Shown one piece after another: positions 10,018-20,701 of a stretch of DNA of 26,296 nucleotides. Origin of the DNA: Ophiothrix spiculata (taxonomy: Eukaryota > Echinodermata > Ophiuroidea > Amphilepidida > Ophiotrichidae); the NCBI GenBank assembly GCA_000969725.1, contig JXSR01S008909.1, one strand, 5' to 3'. The notes beneath the pieces are model-generated. The model was not told the origin of the DNA, searched no databases, and saw only the letters and a list, made by a program, of their open reading frames with translations. Position numbers and translations under genes: made by a program. The stretch's first letter is position 1; the number at the start of each line of letters is the position of its first letter.

Positions 10018-10087
10018 CTTTTAGTCACGCGCGCCCTAAACATTTCACTGATTAACTTTGACATAATATTGTAATTCTACACCTACA
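10018..10087 (+). repeat. inverted duplication, right arm with GC-rich scar
   Basis: This is the direct-orientation arm of the copy-2 inverted duplication. Where copies 1 and 3 read GTCACCCCAGCAGTCATGTT, this arm reads GTCACGCGCGCCCTAAACAT, with a deletion of about 10 bp and an unusually GC-rich join. A similar GGCGCGCCTTA string occurs at about 9304 in the preceding linker. Confidence 0.75.
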
Positions 10088-11335
10088 GCAGTGGGAAATA
10101 TCAATCTTTAATTGAAATCTTACCCAACCTGGTTCGTTTGCTGTTCAATATTCACAAACTGAGAATAGGTAATTCGCAGAAAAAGTAATTTAATTTATTT
10201 ATATACATGTGGCATCCTACATACCCGAGGCCATGTGTAATTTGACACGCTTATTCGTTTGTTATTTATACAAAAGATCTTCTCGAACAGTTTGCTACGA
10301 TCAGTAAAAGACAAATCATCTTTAACATTTCACCTCCAACAATTTTGCCCTTTTGTTTGAAATTTACGTGACATTAACATAAGGATTTTTTTAGCAGTTC
10401 AACAGTCGTTGAAAAGGATAGAAACTCTTTGAATTTAAAATGAAATTGCATCAAATCTGCTCCTTATTTGACTCTTGTTGGTTTTATGAACAACATACCA
10501 CAGAAATTAAGGTTTTGATCACTTGATACGAATACCATTTACGTGTTTTCCGTATTTTTAGGGCTATAAGATCTTCCCGAGTGTGTCTTGCAACGGCTAA
10601 AAAGCGAAATGCAAATACTAGTGGAGGATTGGATGCATATGCATCATATCATACTCAAATCATCTCGTTCGACTATGTGGGAGAAATCATGAAATATTTA
10701 TTTAAAATGAAATATAATGCCAAATATTTTTTATACACCAATAATTAAAATGATATTTCAAATGGTGTTTTTTTTTAATATTACCAGTAAAAGTTCTAAA
10801 ACCCAAACAAAACAAAACAAAACAAACTATACTGAAAAGTTATGTCTTCAAATCAAAGAAATTAAATAGTACTTACAACCGAAATATTTTTAGCTCCAGT
10901 CTGGAACCTTATTCACTCGGAAATGACTGTGGTGGATTGGTATTATAGAGCTTTTACATCTAGTATATATTAAGATGGTAAATATTATGAACAGTCCTGA
11001 TGAACCTACTCCAATTGAAAACAAAAACAAAACAAAAATAAGTTTAAAACATTTAATAAATACGTTACAATTATTATTATTAAAGTAATGCTATATTTGC
11101 AAACACCATTTATTTGGAATTAATATTCTATTAAAACAAGGGAATCAACTAACAAACACACAAACAAACAAAAGAACACTCAGTGTTCTAACGTGAATTA
11201 ACATAATGCACTTAATACTCAAACACTTACAATAATCGATTGTATTTTACACTAAAAACATTGTACTGGTTACTGAGAATCACTGAATTAAAAAAAATGC
11301 ATTTTCTTATTGAAATAGAGTCACATATCCCGGGA

Positions 11336-11427
11336 GCACAAGTATAATACTCTCACTACTCTAATATTACTATGTCAAACATGCACGAGTATAATACTCT
11401 CACTACTCTGATCACTATGTCAATATA
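11336..11427 (+). repeat. two-copy 47-bp minisatellite (copy 2)
   Basis: Repeats start at GCACAAGTATAATACTCTCA (11336) and GCACGAGTATAATACTCTCA (11383). They are nearly identical over 45 bases and end with ACTATGTCAA. The same pair occurs in copy 3 at 18747 and 18794 and in a more degraded form in copy 1. Confidence 0.85.
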
Positions 11428-12683
11428 CACCTCCTTTGGACTTCTTCTCTATCCTCTATTGTGGCCGTCCATCTCAAACAAGCCGTACATGCAACAAACT
11501 TCATTTTGCGCTACAGGTGAAAATACATGTCAAGGTCGTAATTTGCCGAAATAGATTTTTCGACAGATTCAGAATCCTTTGGCTTACTTTAAAACAAGGT
11601 GTCAATTTAATCTTATAACATGATCTGTGCAAATAGTAAAAATGGCAAGAGGATGCATTTACGACAAGTTTGGGATGGAGGGTAACATTATTTAGTGCAA
11701 GGAGTCATCATATCAATATCTCATTTTATTAATCTCAAATGACTTGCTTATAGTATTCAGGCCCAGCTATATAAAATAATAAAATACTCCTGAATGATAT
11801 CATATTTCATTTTCATCTTTTGCCAATTACTTTGACTTTTAATGTTGAGTATTAAACTATGTTGCTGTGTAACAAATATAATAACAAAGGAGCTGTAGCA
11901 ACATGTCGGTCAGTAGATGCATAAGTATAACACTTTAAGCGATGTATGTCTTTTTCACACATTTGAACAAGAAAAACAGGATTTCCGTAATCTACTCGAA
12001 TTCTCAATTACGCGGATTTTTACTACACAAATCTCTAAGTTGAAGTAATGTTAAATCCCAAGTCTGAGTAAAAGTCAATTGGTAACAGTAAAAAGAAATG
12101 AAAACATGGGTGCCACCGTAAATAACCTGTTTTGATTATATAACATCTTTCCCGGTGTGTAGTGGGTCTTGCAAGGGCTGAAAGGAGGAATACCAAAAGA
12201 GGATAGGTTGCATATTTATCTTATTCAAGTCGTCGTAACTGACCAAAGTATATACAGGTTATGAATTTAATCAAATTGATGTTGTATACATCGGTCATAC
12301 TTTGACATTTTTCATTTTAAACATATTATTTATGATATCTTTATTAACAGATACAAAATCTGAATGCCACTTATTAATATATTGGTGGTTTTTTTCAATC
12401 ACACTAAGTGAGAAAACAAACAAACAAACAAGTTGTCAAACAGTAAAACCTTTGTGTCTTCCGTAAGATGTAAAAGCTTAAACGTATTCCAACAATGATT
12501 GAATACGCCAGTACAAGAAAACCCCAAGTTCAATAAGTTCGGTAAAATATAAATGCATACAAATCTCTGAAAATGCTTTTAAATCACTAAAAAGCATTTC
12601 CATGTCTATATCCCAATCATTTGACCTTGTAGTTGACTATTTTAGACATTGTTAGATAAATTTTTGGGGTATATAGTTGCAGA

Positions 12684-13003
12684 GGGGAGCTCGTGGAGTT
12701 AGGGTTTTCTTGTAATGACTGTTTAAAATCATGAGGTCGCGAGTTCGAGCCCCGCTACGGCCAACGGGTTATGTCTTTGGGTAAGACATTTAATCTTGAT
12801 TGCTTCGTCGACCCAAGCGCATTGGGTAGCTGTTAGGGGAATATTACAATCTAAGTTCTAATATGTCGGCGTCTTAAGATTGCGATCTAGTTGAGGTGAG
12901 ATGGTTGTGAAGATTTCCTAATAACAGCGTAATAATGTCAAGCGCTATGATACTACGGTGAATAGCGCAGTATGAATACTGGATATTTTTGTTATTATTA
13001 TTA
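12684..13003 (+). mobile_element. tRNA-derived SINE nested in the foldback element
   Basis: The head is tRNA-like. It has a possible A-box region (GTGGAGTTAGGGT, about 12694), a TGACTGTTTAAAATCATGA anticodon-arm remnant, and a clear B box GAGTTCGAGCC at about 12742, inside GGTCGCGAGTTCGAGCCCCG. The body contains GGGTTATGTCTTTGGGTAAG followed by CATTTAATCTTGATTGCTTC and GTCGACCCAAGCGCATTGGG. The tail has TCAAGCGCTATGATACTACG, GTGAATAGCGCAGTATGAAT and then a TTATTATTATT run. This head-body-tail layout is typical of tRNA-derived SINEs with a tail shared with a partner LINE in invertebrate deuterostomes. A stretch at 12687-12715 also resembles the outer end of the host foldback element, so the 5' edge is uncertain. 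Confidence 0.82.
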
Positions 13004-13084
13004 TTTAAACATAGCAACTAAGTACTATAACAATTATGTTATTATTATTATTTAAACATAGCAACTAAGTACTATAACAATTAT
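12991..13084 (+). repeat. exact 47-bp tandem duplication at the SINE tail
   Basis: The 47 bases from 12991 to 13037 (starting GTTATTATTATTATTTAAAC, ending ACTATAACAATTAT) are repeated without a difference at 13038-13084. The repeat includes the SINE's TTA tail and the inner end of the right foldback arm, so it arose after the SINE joined the foldback element. The perfect identity implies that it is recent or an assembly or replication-slippage product. Confidence 0.92.
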
Positions 13085-13730
13085 CTAACAATGTCTAAAA
13101 AAGTCAACCAAAAGATCAAATGTGACACTATTATTAGATATTGACATGGATGTATATTTTATGAATATAATTAACAGAAAGGAGCTATTGGAGTTGGGGT
13201 TTTCTTACATGGTGTATTCAATTGATTATATCTTACACCTAGAAAACCAACAGGGAGTAACCCTTAACCATGTTAACATCAAAAACTCTACAATTCGTGT
13301 TGAAAAGGAATGGCATACCCACGAGGGACATGCTATCCAACGTCGATGATAATACCCTCTTGACTTCTCTCTCCTGCGTTGTAGTGCATCCTCAATCAAC
13401 TTCCCATTCAATTGGTATAAGACGAACGTAGCATTCACATTAAGGCTACACTCAAATATGTTTTGGGGGACGTTATGTAAAATTAATTGAAATCAAGACA
13501 ATTTTACTAGTATAATATTTTGAAAGTGTGCCAGTAAAGGAATGAACGTTTAATGCACGAAATGCTTACAGTTACCCGTTATTTATTATGAATAAGTATA
13601 AGTAGTAGAAAAGGTGTATTTTTTCATCCGCTACATCAAAGGCTGTCAGACGCGCAACCAGACAACTTTTAGGTAAACAAGGAAGAGTAATGGTTTAGGT
13701 GAGCACTTAGGTTATTTTATTTTTACTAAA

Positions 13731-13899
13731 ATTACCTCTCGATTTCCTGTTTGCTTCCGCCTGCCCTTTATTCTGACTGAACATCAAAGTAATGCAACGT
13801 GAGTGTTTATGAACCAGGTTGAAGAAGGAAATCCAAATACTTGCCTGGTGCTTTGTTTGCATTCTTTGAGGAAATATTTAAAATTCTAGTGTATGACCC
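13731..13899. repeat. 169-bp indel-free conserved block (copy 2)
   Basis: This is the counterpart of 6225-6393 and 21377-21545. It has three substitutions against copy 1 and four against copy 3 by my count, with no length change. Confidence 0.75.
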
Positions 13900-15146
13900 A
13901 TTACTTTACAGATAATCTATGAAACTATGCTGAGTATTTACAAAGATTCTTGAGCAGTTCTATATAATGATGTAGGAAAGTTTCAAAATCCTCTTTTGAA
14001 ATCCCTATGATGATAGTTTGACGCTCTCCATTATGCTACTTCAATATACACTACATTTTAATGGACGGGAAGACAATTATTCAAATACTTGTAACCTAGC
14101 CTATGTATCACTACAGACTCTTTCTCTTAAAAAAAAGGCACGATTTCAAAACAAATGTATTTCCATTTTGAAATAGGTTGTTTAAAATCGGGGACTTCAG
14201 TAAAATCCATGTAAATGAGGTCCTTGAGATTCTGAGTAGATTATAGAATGGGATATGAATCGTGTTGCTTTTACATGAAACAAGGCTTGATGTTTCGTAT
14301 CCAAGTGTTTTATGTAGCAACTGACCGATATTTGGTTATAAGATATATAATTTCCCTGATGTATATTTTAGTCTGAGTAGAGGGTATAAACAGGCGAATA
14401 TATGTTGCCGCTTTTTGGTATACTAACTACATTTATAAATCTTCATAAGAAAATAATACGATTTTATATGTAAAAAAAGAAATACGTTATAGTACACTCA
14501 AAGAATTAAGCAGTAAGGAATAAGTGTACATTTGCTCGGAAATTAGGTTGCCTCTGGTCTGTATGGGGCGGGGGAAGATAATGGCGTCTTTTTAATTCCC
14601 ATAATTATAATGGTCATTTCATATGAAAAATGAGAAAATGACCTGAGGCTGCATTTACGACACCTTTGGGATATCCGGTCACATTTAGGTGTTTTGTATT
14701 ATTGCATATAGCCTTGTTTGCATGCCCTTAATAAGAAAGTCATTTACTACCTTCGTCCAAACACCATATTGGGTAATCAATAAGACGATTTCTTGCACTG
14801 AAATTAAGTAGAGAGAAGAAGTCCAAAGGAGATGTATTGACCTACCATGGAATAAATGGAATTGAACTTGTGCCCATGGGGTTTGTCATTCCATCTTTAA
14901 CAAGAAAGTATATGGTCGTGCAAGTAACTTCAATTTACTAATTTATAGCTATCAGTTCTTTCCTATGGATGTTTTAAGTGTAAGATGCACTTAAGTAACA
15001 AGGTGAACATTGTTTCATGAAATTATTCAAGGTTTGATTGTTTGTTTGTTGGCTTGTTCGTTTGTTTTTCATTCATTCGTGTTGTTTCTTCATTACATTT
15101 TTTTTGTAAAAATCCTTATTATCTTAATGCATTCCACTTCACCATA

Positions 15147-15389
15147 TATGTGATGACTCACCCCGAAAAGGGGGACTTTGCGACAGAACACTTTTCAAGA
15201 AACAGGTGAAAATAGGCAGCAAAAAATAAAGAAAATAATAAGAATTTCCAGCAGATTTACTGTTGTAAAATTTGATCGCCTTGATCAATTTCAACAAGTA
15301 AGGTGTCATTTTTAAAGCTTAGAAAATGCTGCAACAGATGATTGATATCATCTGCAAAGTCCCCCCTTTCGGGATGAGCCATCACATAT
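15147..15389. mobile_element. 243-bp TIR MITE, probably TA target, private to copy 2
   Basis: The ends are inverted over about 35 bp: TATGTGATGACTCACCCCGA on the left and, on the minus strand from the right, TATGTGATGGCTCATCCCGA. Both are followed by an A and G-rich run and GGACTTTGC. The empty site in copy 1 reads CAACATAATTGGGCAC (about 7620 and 8152). Here it is CACCATA before and TTAGTTGAGCAC after, consistent with a TA duplication and slight wear. There is no coding capacity. Near the right end is a self-complementary AGATGATTGATATCATCT. A TA target fits the Tc1/mariner group, but the terminus is not diagnostic. Confidence 0.85.
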
Positions 15390-15539
15390 TAGTTGAGCAC
15401 AGCGATGCGATTATGATGAATATGGATTTCATCCTCTATTTTATTTCGTTTTTGAGCCCAATTAGGTGCAAACGCACCAGGGAAGAACTTATAGCGATTT
15501 ATGTTGGTCAGTAGCCACAGTGATCAGTAGCTTCCAAAA

Positions 15540-15815
15540 ATTGTAAAATGCTTCCAAATTGTATTTGAAGTGTTTACCCTATAAGATTTATTACTAGTTC
15601 AATTATATGATGACAGTGAAAAAATTTATGGGATAGTTCAGCTGATTATATTTCAAATTTCCTAATTTCAAAAAAGTTTGGTTTTAATAGTGCAGATTCT
15701 GAATACAGAATAACATTTATTTTCTATTCTAGATTAAAAATTTTAAGTACAGTAAGTTCAAAGAGTTGGCCCTTATTTTCAAGAATACAAAAATCTGGTA
15801 AAGGCTTATTCAACA
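15540..15815 (+). repeat. linker duplication, left copy
   Basis: This repeats at 15955-16125 with about 415-bp offset. Both carry CAAATTGTATTTGAAGTGTT, ACCCTATAA, ACTAGTTCAATTAT, GATAGTTCAGCTG and, further on, TTTTCAAGAATACAAAAATC. About 85 bp in the left copy (15690-15775) has no match on the right. The final AAGAATACAAAAATCTGGTA also matches the left edge of unit copy 1 at 2299. The segment between the copies (15822-15955) is a diverged R2 sub-repeat. Confidence 0.8.
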
Positions 15816-15954
15816 CTGTAAAATGTCGGTCAGTAGCTGTATAAACACCACTTTGGGCAAGGAATACCTTCCTTTATGCATACTTTACAAGGGGAACAAG
15901 TCTTCCATGATCTACTCTAATTCTCAAGGACCTTACATACATGAATTTTATACT

Positions 15955-16125
15955 ACATAAAATGCTCCCAAATTGTATTTGAAGTGTTTACCCTATAATA
16001 TTTATCACTAGTTCAATTATTTGATGACTGTGAAAAAATTTGTGGATAGTTCAGCTGTTTATATTTCCATTTTCCTAATTTCTAAATTTTCAAGAATACA
16101 AAAATCTTGTAAAGGCTAATTCAGC
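15955..16125 (+). repeat. linker duplication, right copy
   Basis: This is the second instance of the linker duplication. It leads directly into unit copy 3 through the shared AAGAATACAAAAATCTTGTA, which is also the left edge of copy 1. The linker may therefore be part of a longer ancestral unit that copy 1 lost. Confidence 0.8.
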
Positions 16126-16667
16126 ACATAACAACACATATATTCATCTCGAACCGTAAAACTTGACAGTAAACTTCAATTTGCGTTACAAGGGAAATAC
16201 ATGTAAATATCGTAATTTGCCGAAAACATGGTCTTTGTAAATATTAAAAAAAGTGAAAATGACAAGACGCTCATTTTTGACTATTATGAGATGGAAGGTC
16301 ACAAACCTTTATAAATTTGTTTTAATAGGTGTTTTTATGCTTGTTTCAATCAATCAATCGATTTAACTGATTAAGTTTAACAAAGGAATTAATTACATTT
16401 TTCTGACATGTTACGCATCTGTGAAATAAGTTAATTTGAAGGTAACACCCAATTCCTTATCCATACTCAATGGATTTTTGATGCTTTTTGTTTTTGCCAC
16501 CTCTTAAGTGACACAAATAATTATGTAGGTTTCAACAGCAACAATTTCAACCTTTTACTACAAAAAGTGTTAATTGCGCAACAAATCGTCATCAGCAACA
16601 TTTTCATCTTGCTTTTTAATTTCTTTTGAGGTGAATGTTTAATTACTTGGGGCAACTTCCTTCTTAC

Positions 16668-16919
16668 ACACTTGTTCTCCTAAGCTATTTTTTGTAACAC
16701 GTTCTCCGAAGGGGGGGGGGGGCAAATATTTTAGAACGGAACCCCCTATGAACTTGAGCTAACTTGGTTTTGCTATTAATAGATGGGTATGACCCTCCCC
16801 TATCCAACGATACCAAGATCATCAAATTCGGCCAAGGCGTTACGTAATTATGACTATGAAGCGGGGAAAAAACCTTAGGGGGGTTGCAACAACCCCCCCC
16901 CCCCTTCGGAGAATGAGGG
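16668..16919. mobile_element. 252-bp piggyBac-like MITE (TTAA target), private to copy 3
   Basis: The element is flanked by TTAC (16664-16667, decayed TTAA) and TTAA (16920-16923). The orthologous empty site in copy 2 reads GTCTTTAATATAAAA with an intact TTAA at 9616-9619. The right end on the minus strand is CCCTCATTCTCCGAAGGGGG; the left end is ACACTTGTTCTCCTAAGC, with a second TTCTCCGAAGGGGGG-type block at 16702. TTAA duplication with CCCT-type termini is the signature of piggyBac-group elements. The long G and C runs (16711-16722 and 16893-16904) lie just inside the ends. There is no transposase; the open frame crossing it is a by-product. A related end begins at 26250. Confidence 0.75.
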
Positions 16920-17212
16920 TTAATATACAATAACACATGCTTAAAAGGTCGAAGATAAAAAAGATCGAGATAATTTCCACACAATTTGTGATAGAATAAA
17001 CACAAACTGAACATTTGCATATATTTTATTTCCCTCGCTCTTTTTAGTATATTAATATGGTTATTGTTTCAAAGTATGTTAAGACGAAAGTTTTTCTTTC
17101 ATACATTTGTAAAATAAACTAGACATCCGTCATTTATTACCTTGATAAACAAAATTGGGTTTAAAAACAAATATGTAAATAGCTATATAAATAGATAAAC
17201 GTATTAAAAGTA

Positions 17213-17330
17213 GCAAGAAAAGTTTAAACAGTCATTCAACATAATAGAAATGAGATTTACCTCAATATTTCGATGTGTACCACACACATCCTTGTGTGTA
17301 TATATATATCTAGCCGCAAGGATAGGATTT
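17213..17330. mobile_element. 118-bp insertion with 9-bp flanking repeat, private to copy 3
   Basis: The sequence TTAAAAGTA occurs at both 17204-17212 and 17331-17339. The empty site in copy 1 is GTATTAAAGGTAATTAAAAA (about 2996). The inserted DNA has no clear terminal inverted repeats. It contains a short hairpin-like ACACACATCC.TTGTGTGTAT pair and GCCGCAAGGATAGG near its right end. The family is unknown. Confidence 0.6.
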
Positions 17331-18746
17331 TTAAAAGTAATTAAAAATCATTACAAATTATATAAATATTTCTTAAATCTGATAAAAAATATTTTTCAAC
17401 ACCTTTTAGTCACCCCAGCAGTCATGTTGATAAACATTTCATCTGATTAACTTTGACATATATATTGTAATTCTAACCCTACAGCAGTGGGAAATATCAA
17501 TCTTTAATTGAAATCTTACTCAACCTGGTTCGTTTACTGTTCCATTTTCACAAACTGAGAACAGGTAATGGCAGAAAAGGTAATTTAGTTTGTATACATG
17601 TGGCATCGATCTTACATACCCGAGGCCAAGTATTATTTGCAAACTAGGTGTAATGTGACACGCTTATTCGTTTGTTATTTATATAAAATATCACATAATT
17701 ATCTTCTCGAACAGTTTGCTACTATCAGTAAAAGACAAATCATCTTTAACATTTCACCTCCCGCAATTTTGCCCGTTTTGTTTGCAATTTACGTGACACT
17801 AATATAAGGAATGTTTTAGCAGTTCAACAGTCGTTGAAAAGGATAGAAACTCTTTGAATTTAAAATGAAATTGTAGCAAATCTGCTCCTTATTTGACTCT
17901 TGTTGGATTTATGAACAACATGCCAAAGAAAGGTTTTGATCACGTGATACGGATATCATTTACGTGTTTTCCGTATTTTAGGGCTTTAAGATCTTCCCGG
18001 TGCGTCTTGCAACGGCTAAAAAGCGAAATGCAAATACAAGTGGAGGATTGGATGCCTATATGCATCATATAATATTCAAGTCATCTTGTTCGACTATGTT
18101 GAAGTAGAAAAATGTGGGAGAAATCATGAAATATTTATTTAAAATGAAATATAATGCCAAATATTTTTTAATACACCAATAAATTTAAATGACAATTCAA
18201 CTTTTTTTTAACTATTACCAGTAAAAGTTCTAAAATCCAAACAAAACCACGCAACAAAACAAAACAAACTAGATTTTAAAGTTCTGTCTTAAATATTTTC
18301 AGCTCCAGTCTGGAACCTTGTTCACTCGGGAATTATTGCAGTTGATTGGTATTATAGACCTTTTCTATCTAGTATACCGTATATGAACAATCCTGATGAA
18401 TCTATTCCAATTGAAAACAAAACAAAACAAAAATAAAAGTTTAAAATATATTGGTCATACGTTACTATTATTGTTTTTAAAGTAATGCTGTATTTGTAAA
18501 CACCGTTTCTTTGGAATAAATATTTTATAATTACATTAAAGGGATCAACTAACAAACACACAAACAAACAAAAGAACAAACCAGTGTTCCGTTAATTAAC
18601 GTGATGCACTTAATACTCAAACACTAACAATAATCGATTGTATTTTACACTAAAAACATTGTAAAACAGAAAGAACCTGGTTACTAAGAATGACTGAATT
18701 CAAGAAAATGCATTTTCTTATTGAAATAGAGTCACATATCCCGGGA

Positions 18747-18835
18747 GCACAAGTATAATACTCTCACTACTCTAATATTACTATGTCAAACATGCACGAG
18801 TATAATACTTTCACTACCCTGATTACTAAGTCAAT
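18747..18835 (+). repeat. two-copy 47-bp minisatellite (copy 3)
   Basis: This is the counterpart of 11336-11427, with repeats starting at GCAC in 18747 and 18794 and the same 47-bp period. Confidence 0.85.
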
Positions 18836-20034
18836 ACACCCCCTTTGGACTTCTTCTCTCTCCTCTATTGTGGCCGTCCATCTCAAACAAGCCGTAAATG
18901 CAACAAACTTCATTTTGCGCTACAGGTGAAAATACATGTCAAGGTCGTAATTTGCCGAAATTGATATTTCGACAGATTCAGAATCCTTTGGCTTACTTTA
19001 AAACAAGGTGTCAATTTAATCTTATAACATGATCTGTGCAAATAGTAAAAATGGCAAGAGGATGCATTTACGACAAGTTTGGGATGGAGGGTAACATTAT
19101 TTAGTGCAAGGAGTCATCATATCAATATCTCATTGTATATATTGGTCTCAAATAACTTGCTTATAGCATTCAGGCCCAGCTATATAAAATAATAAAATAC
19201 TCCTGAATGATACCATATTTCATGTTCATCTTTTGCCAATAACTTTGAGTTTTAAAAAACAAAATATGACAACTTAAACACGAAAATGACACGAATACAA
19301 TAACAGAGGGGAGATCGCTGTAGCTATATGTCGGTCAGTAGATGCGGAACACTTTAAGCGACGTATGTCTTGTTTTTTCACATCTTAACAAGAAAAACAG
19401 GATATTCCGTAATCTATTCAAAATCTCAATTACGCGGATTTTTACTACAAAAATCCCTAAGTTAAAGCAATGTTAAATTCCAAGTCTGAGTAAAAGTCAA
19501 TTGGTAACAGTAAAAAGTAATGAAGACATGTGGCCGCCACCGTAAATAACCTGCTTTGATTTAACATCTTTCCCGGCGTGCAGTGTGTCTTACAAGGGCT
19601 GAAAGGAGGAATACAAACAGGGCATGGGTTGCATTTTTATCTTATTTAAGTCGTCGTAACTGACCAAAGTATATATATACAGGTAATGAATTTAATCAAA
19701 TTGATGTTGTAGACATCCGTCATACTTTGACATTTATCATTTTAAACATGTTAAAGTAATGATATCTATATTAACAGATTCAAAATCTGAATGCCACTGA
19801 TTAATACATCGGGTGGTTTTTTTTGCACTCACACTAAAGTGAGAAAACAAACAAACAAGGTGTCAAACCGTAAAATTTTCGTGTCTTCCGTAAGATGTAA
19901 AAAGCTTAATCATATTCCAACAATTGATTATATCTTACACCTAGAGAACCAACAGGGAGTAACCCTTAACATCATAGACTCTAGAAATCTTATTGAACAG
20001 GAATGACATACCAACGAGGGACATGCCATCCAAT

Positions 20035-20310
20035 CAGTGGCGTAGCCAGGCATTTCTCCAAGGGTGGGCAAACCACCCAACATTTCTCCAATGAATTTTA
20101 TCGAGCAACTTTACAGGGGTTCAAAGTGGGGCCGACTAGGCCGAGTTTTTCCAAGAAAAACCGAATTTTTAGCGATTTTCAGCTCTAATTATCGTAATTT
20201 AATGGGGAAAAGGCAATTCCTGCCCCCTTTATTTTTCTCCCAGGTCTTCAAAATGTCTCCAAAAGAATTTCAGGGTTGCAAATCCTTGCCCACCCCTGGC
20301 TACGCCACTG
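20035..20310. mobile_element. 276-bp hAT-type MITE with perfect 8-bp duplication, private to copy 3
   Basis: Termini are CAGTGGCGTAGCCAGGCAT on the left and CCTGGCTACGCCACTG on the right, an inverted pair of about 16 bp. The identical 8-mer CATCCAAT flanks both ends (20027-20034 and 20311-20318), and the empty sites in the other copies read CTATCCAACGTCGATATG or equivalent. A CAGTGGCGTAGCCAGG terminus with an 8-bp duplication is a widespread hAT signature. The element has no transposase, so it would depend on a helper elsewhere. Short open frames on both strands inside it are incidental. Confidence 0.95.
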
Positions 20311-20701
20311 CATCCAATGTCGATATGATACCGTCTTGACTTCTCTACTACGTTGTATAGTGCATCGGCAATCAACTTCCCATTCATTGGTATTAAGACG
20401 AACGTAGCATTCACATTAAGGCTACACTCAAATATATTTTGTGGGACGTTATGTAACATTAATTAAAATCAAGACAATTTTACTAGTATAATATTTTGAA
20501 AGTGTGTCAGTAAAGGAACAAACGTTTAATGCACAAAAGGCCTACAGTTACCCGTTATTTATCATGAAAAAGTATAAGTAATAGAAACATGTATTTGTTT
20601 CATTCGCTACATCAAAGGCTGTCAGACGCGCAACCAGACAAATTTTAGGTAAACAAGGAAGAGTAATGGTGTAGGTGAGCACTTAGGTTATGAACTCCTT
20701 T

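Larger units (their letters stand above)
12501..13219. mobile_element. 719-bp foldback (long-TIR) element, hAT-like duplication, private to copy 2
   Basis: Copies 1 and 3 read CCAACAATTGATTATAT without interruption (about 5716 and 19917). Copy 2 has this element between AATGATT (12494-12500) and AATTGATT (13220-13227), consistent with an 8-bp target duplication that lost one base on the left. The ends are inverted: GAATACGCCAGTACAAGAAA on the left and, on the minus strand from the right, GAATACACCATGTAAGAAAA. The inverted similarity continues for about 160-180 bp per arm (12501-12680 and 13061-13219), including a shared TTTAGACATTGTTAGATAA near the inner ends. There is no transposase, so it is non-autonomous. 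The interior holds a SINE. An 8-bp duplication fits hAT, but the terminal sequence is not one I can assign with certainty. Confidence 0.8.
9415..15532 (+). repeat. ~6 kb repeat unit, copy 2
   Basis: This is the second direct copy of the unit. It starts where TTCCTTGTCCATACTAAATG begins to match copies 1 and 3, so it lacks the first ~260 bp that copies 1 and 3 have. It ends at CAGTAGCCACAGTGATCAGT, losing about 280 bp of the right end present in the others. Without its private insertions (12501-13219 and 15147-15389) it is close to 5.15 kb. It shares several small variants with copy 3 against copy 1, such as the 47-bp minisatellite form and the absence of the 188-bp segment. Confidence 0.92.

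Noticed and set aside
12690-12760. functional tRNA gene
   Set aside because: A B box and anticodon-arm remnant are present, but the cloverleaf is broken by extra bases and the sequence continues into a SINE body and TTA tail.
16685-17020. 111-codon minus-strand frame
   Set aside because: It runs through the TTAA MITE, including its homopolymer G/C runs, into the repeat unit. It does not exist in the other unit copies and reflects chance.
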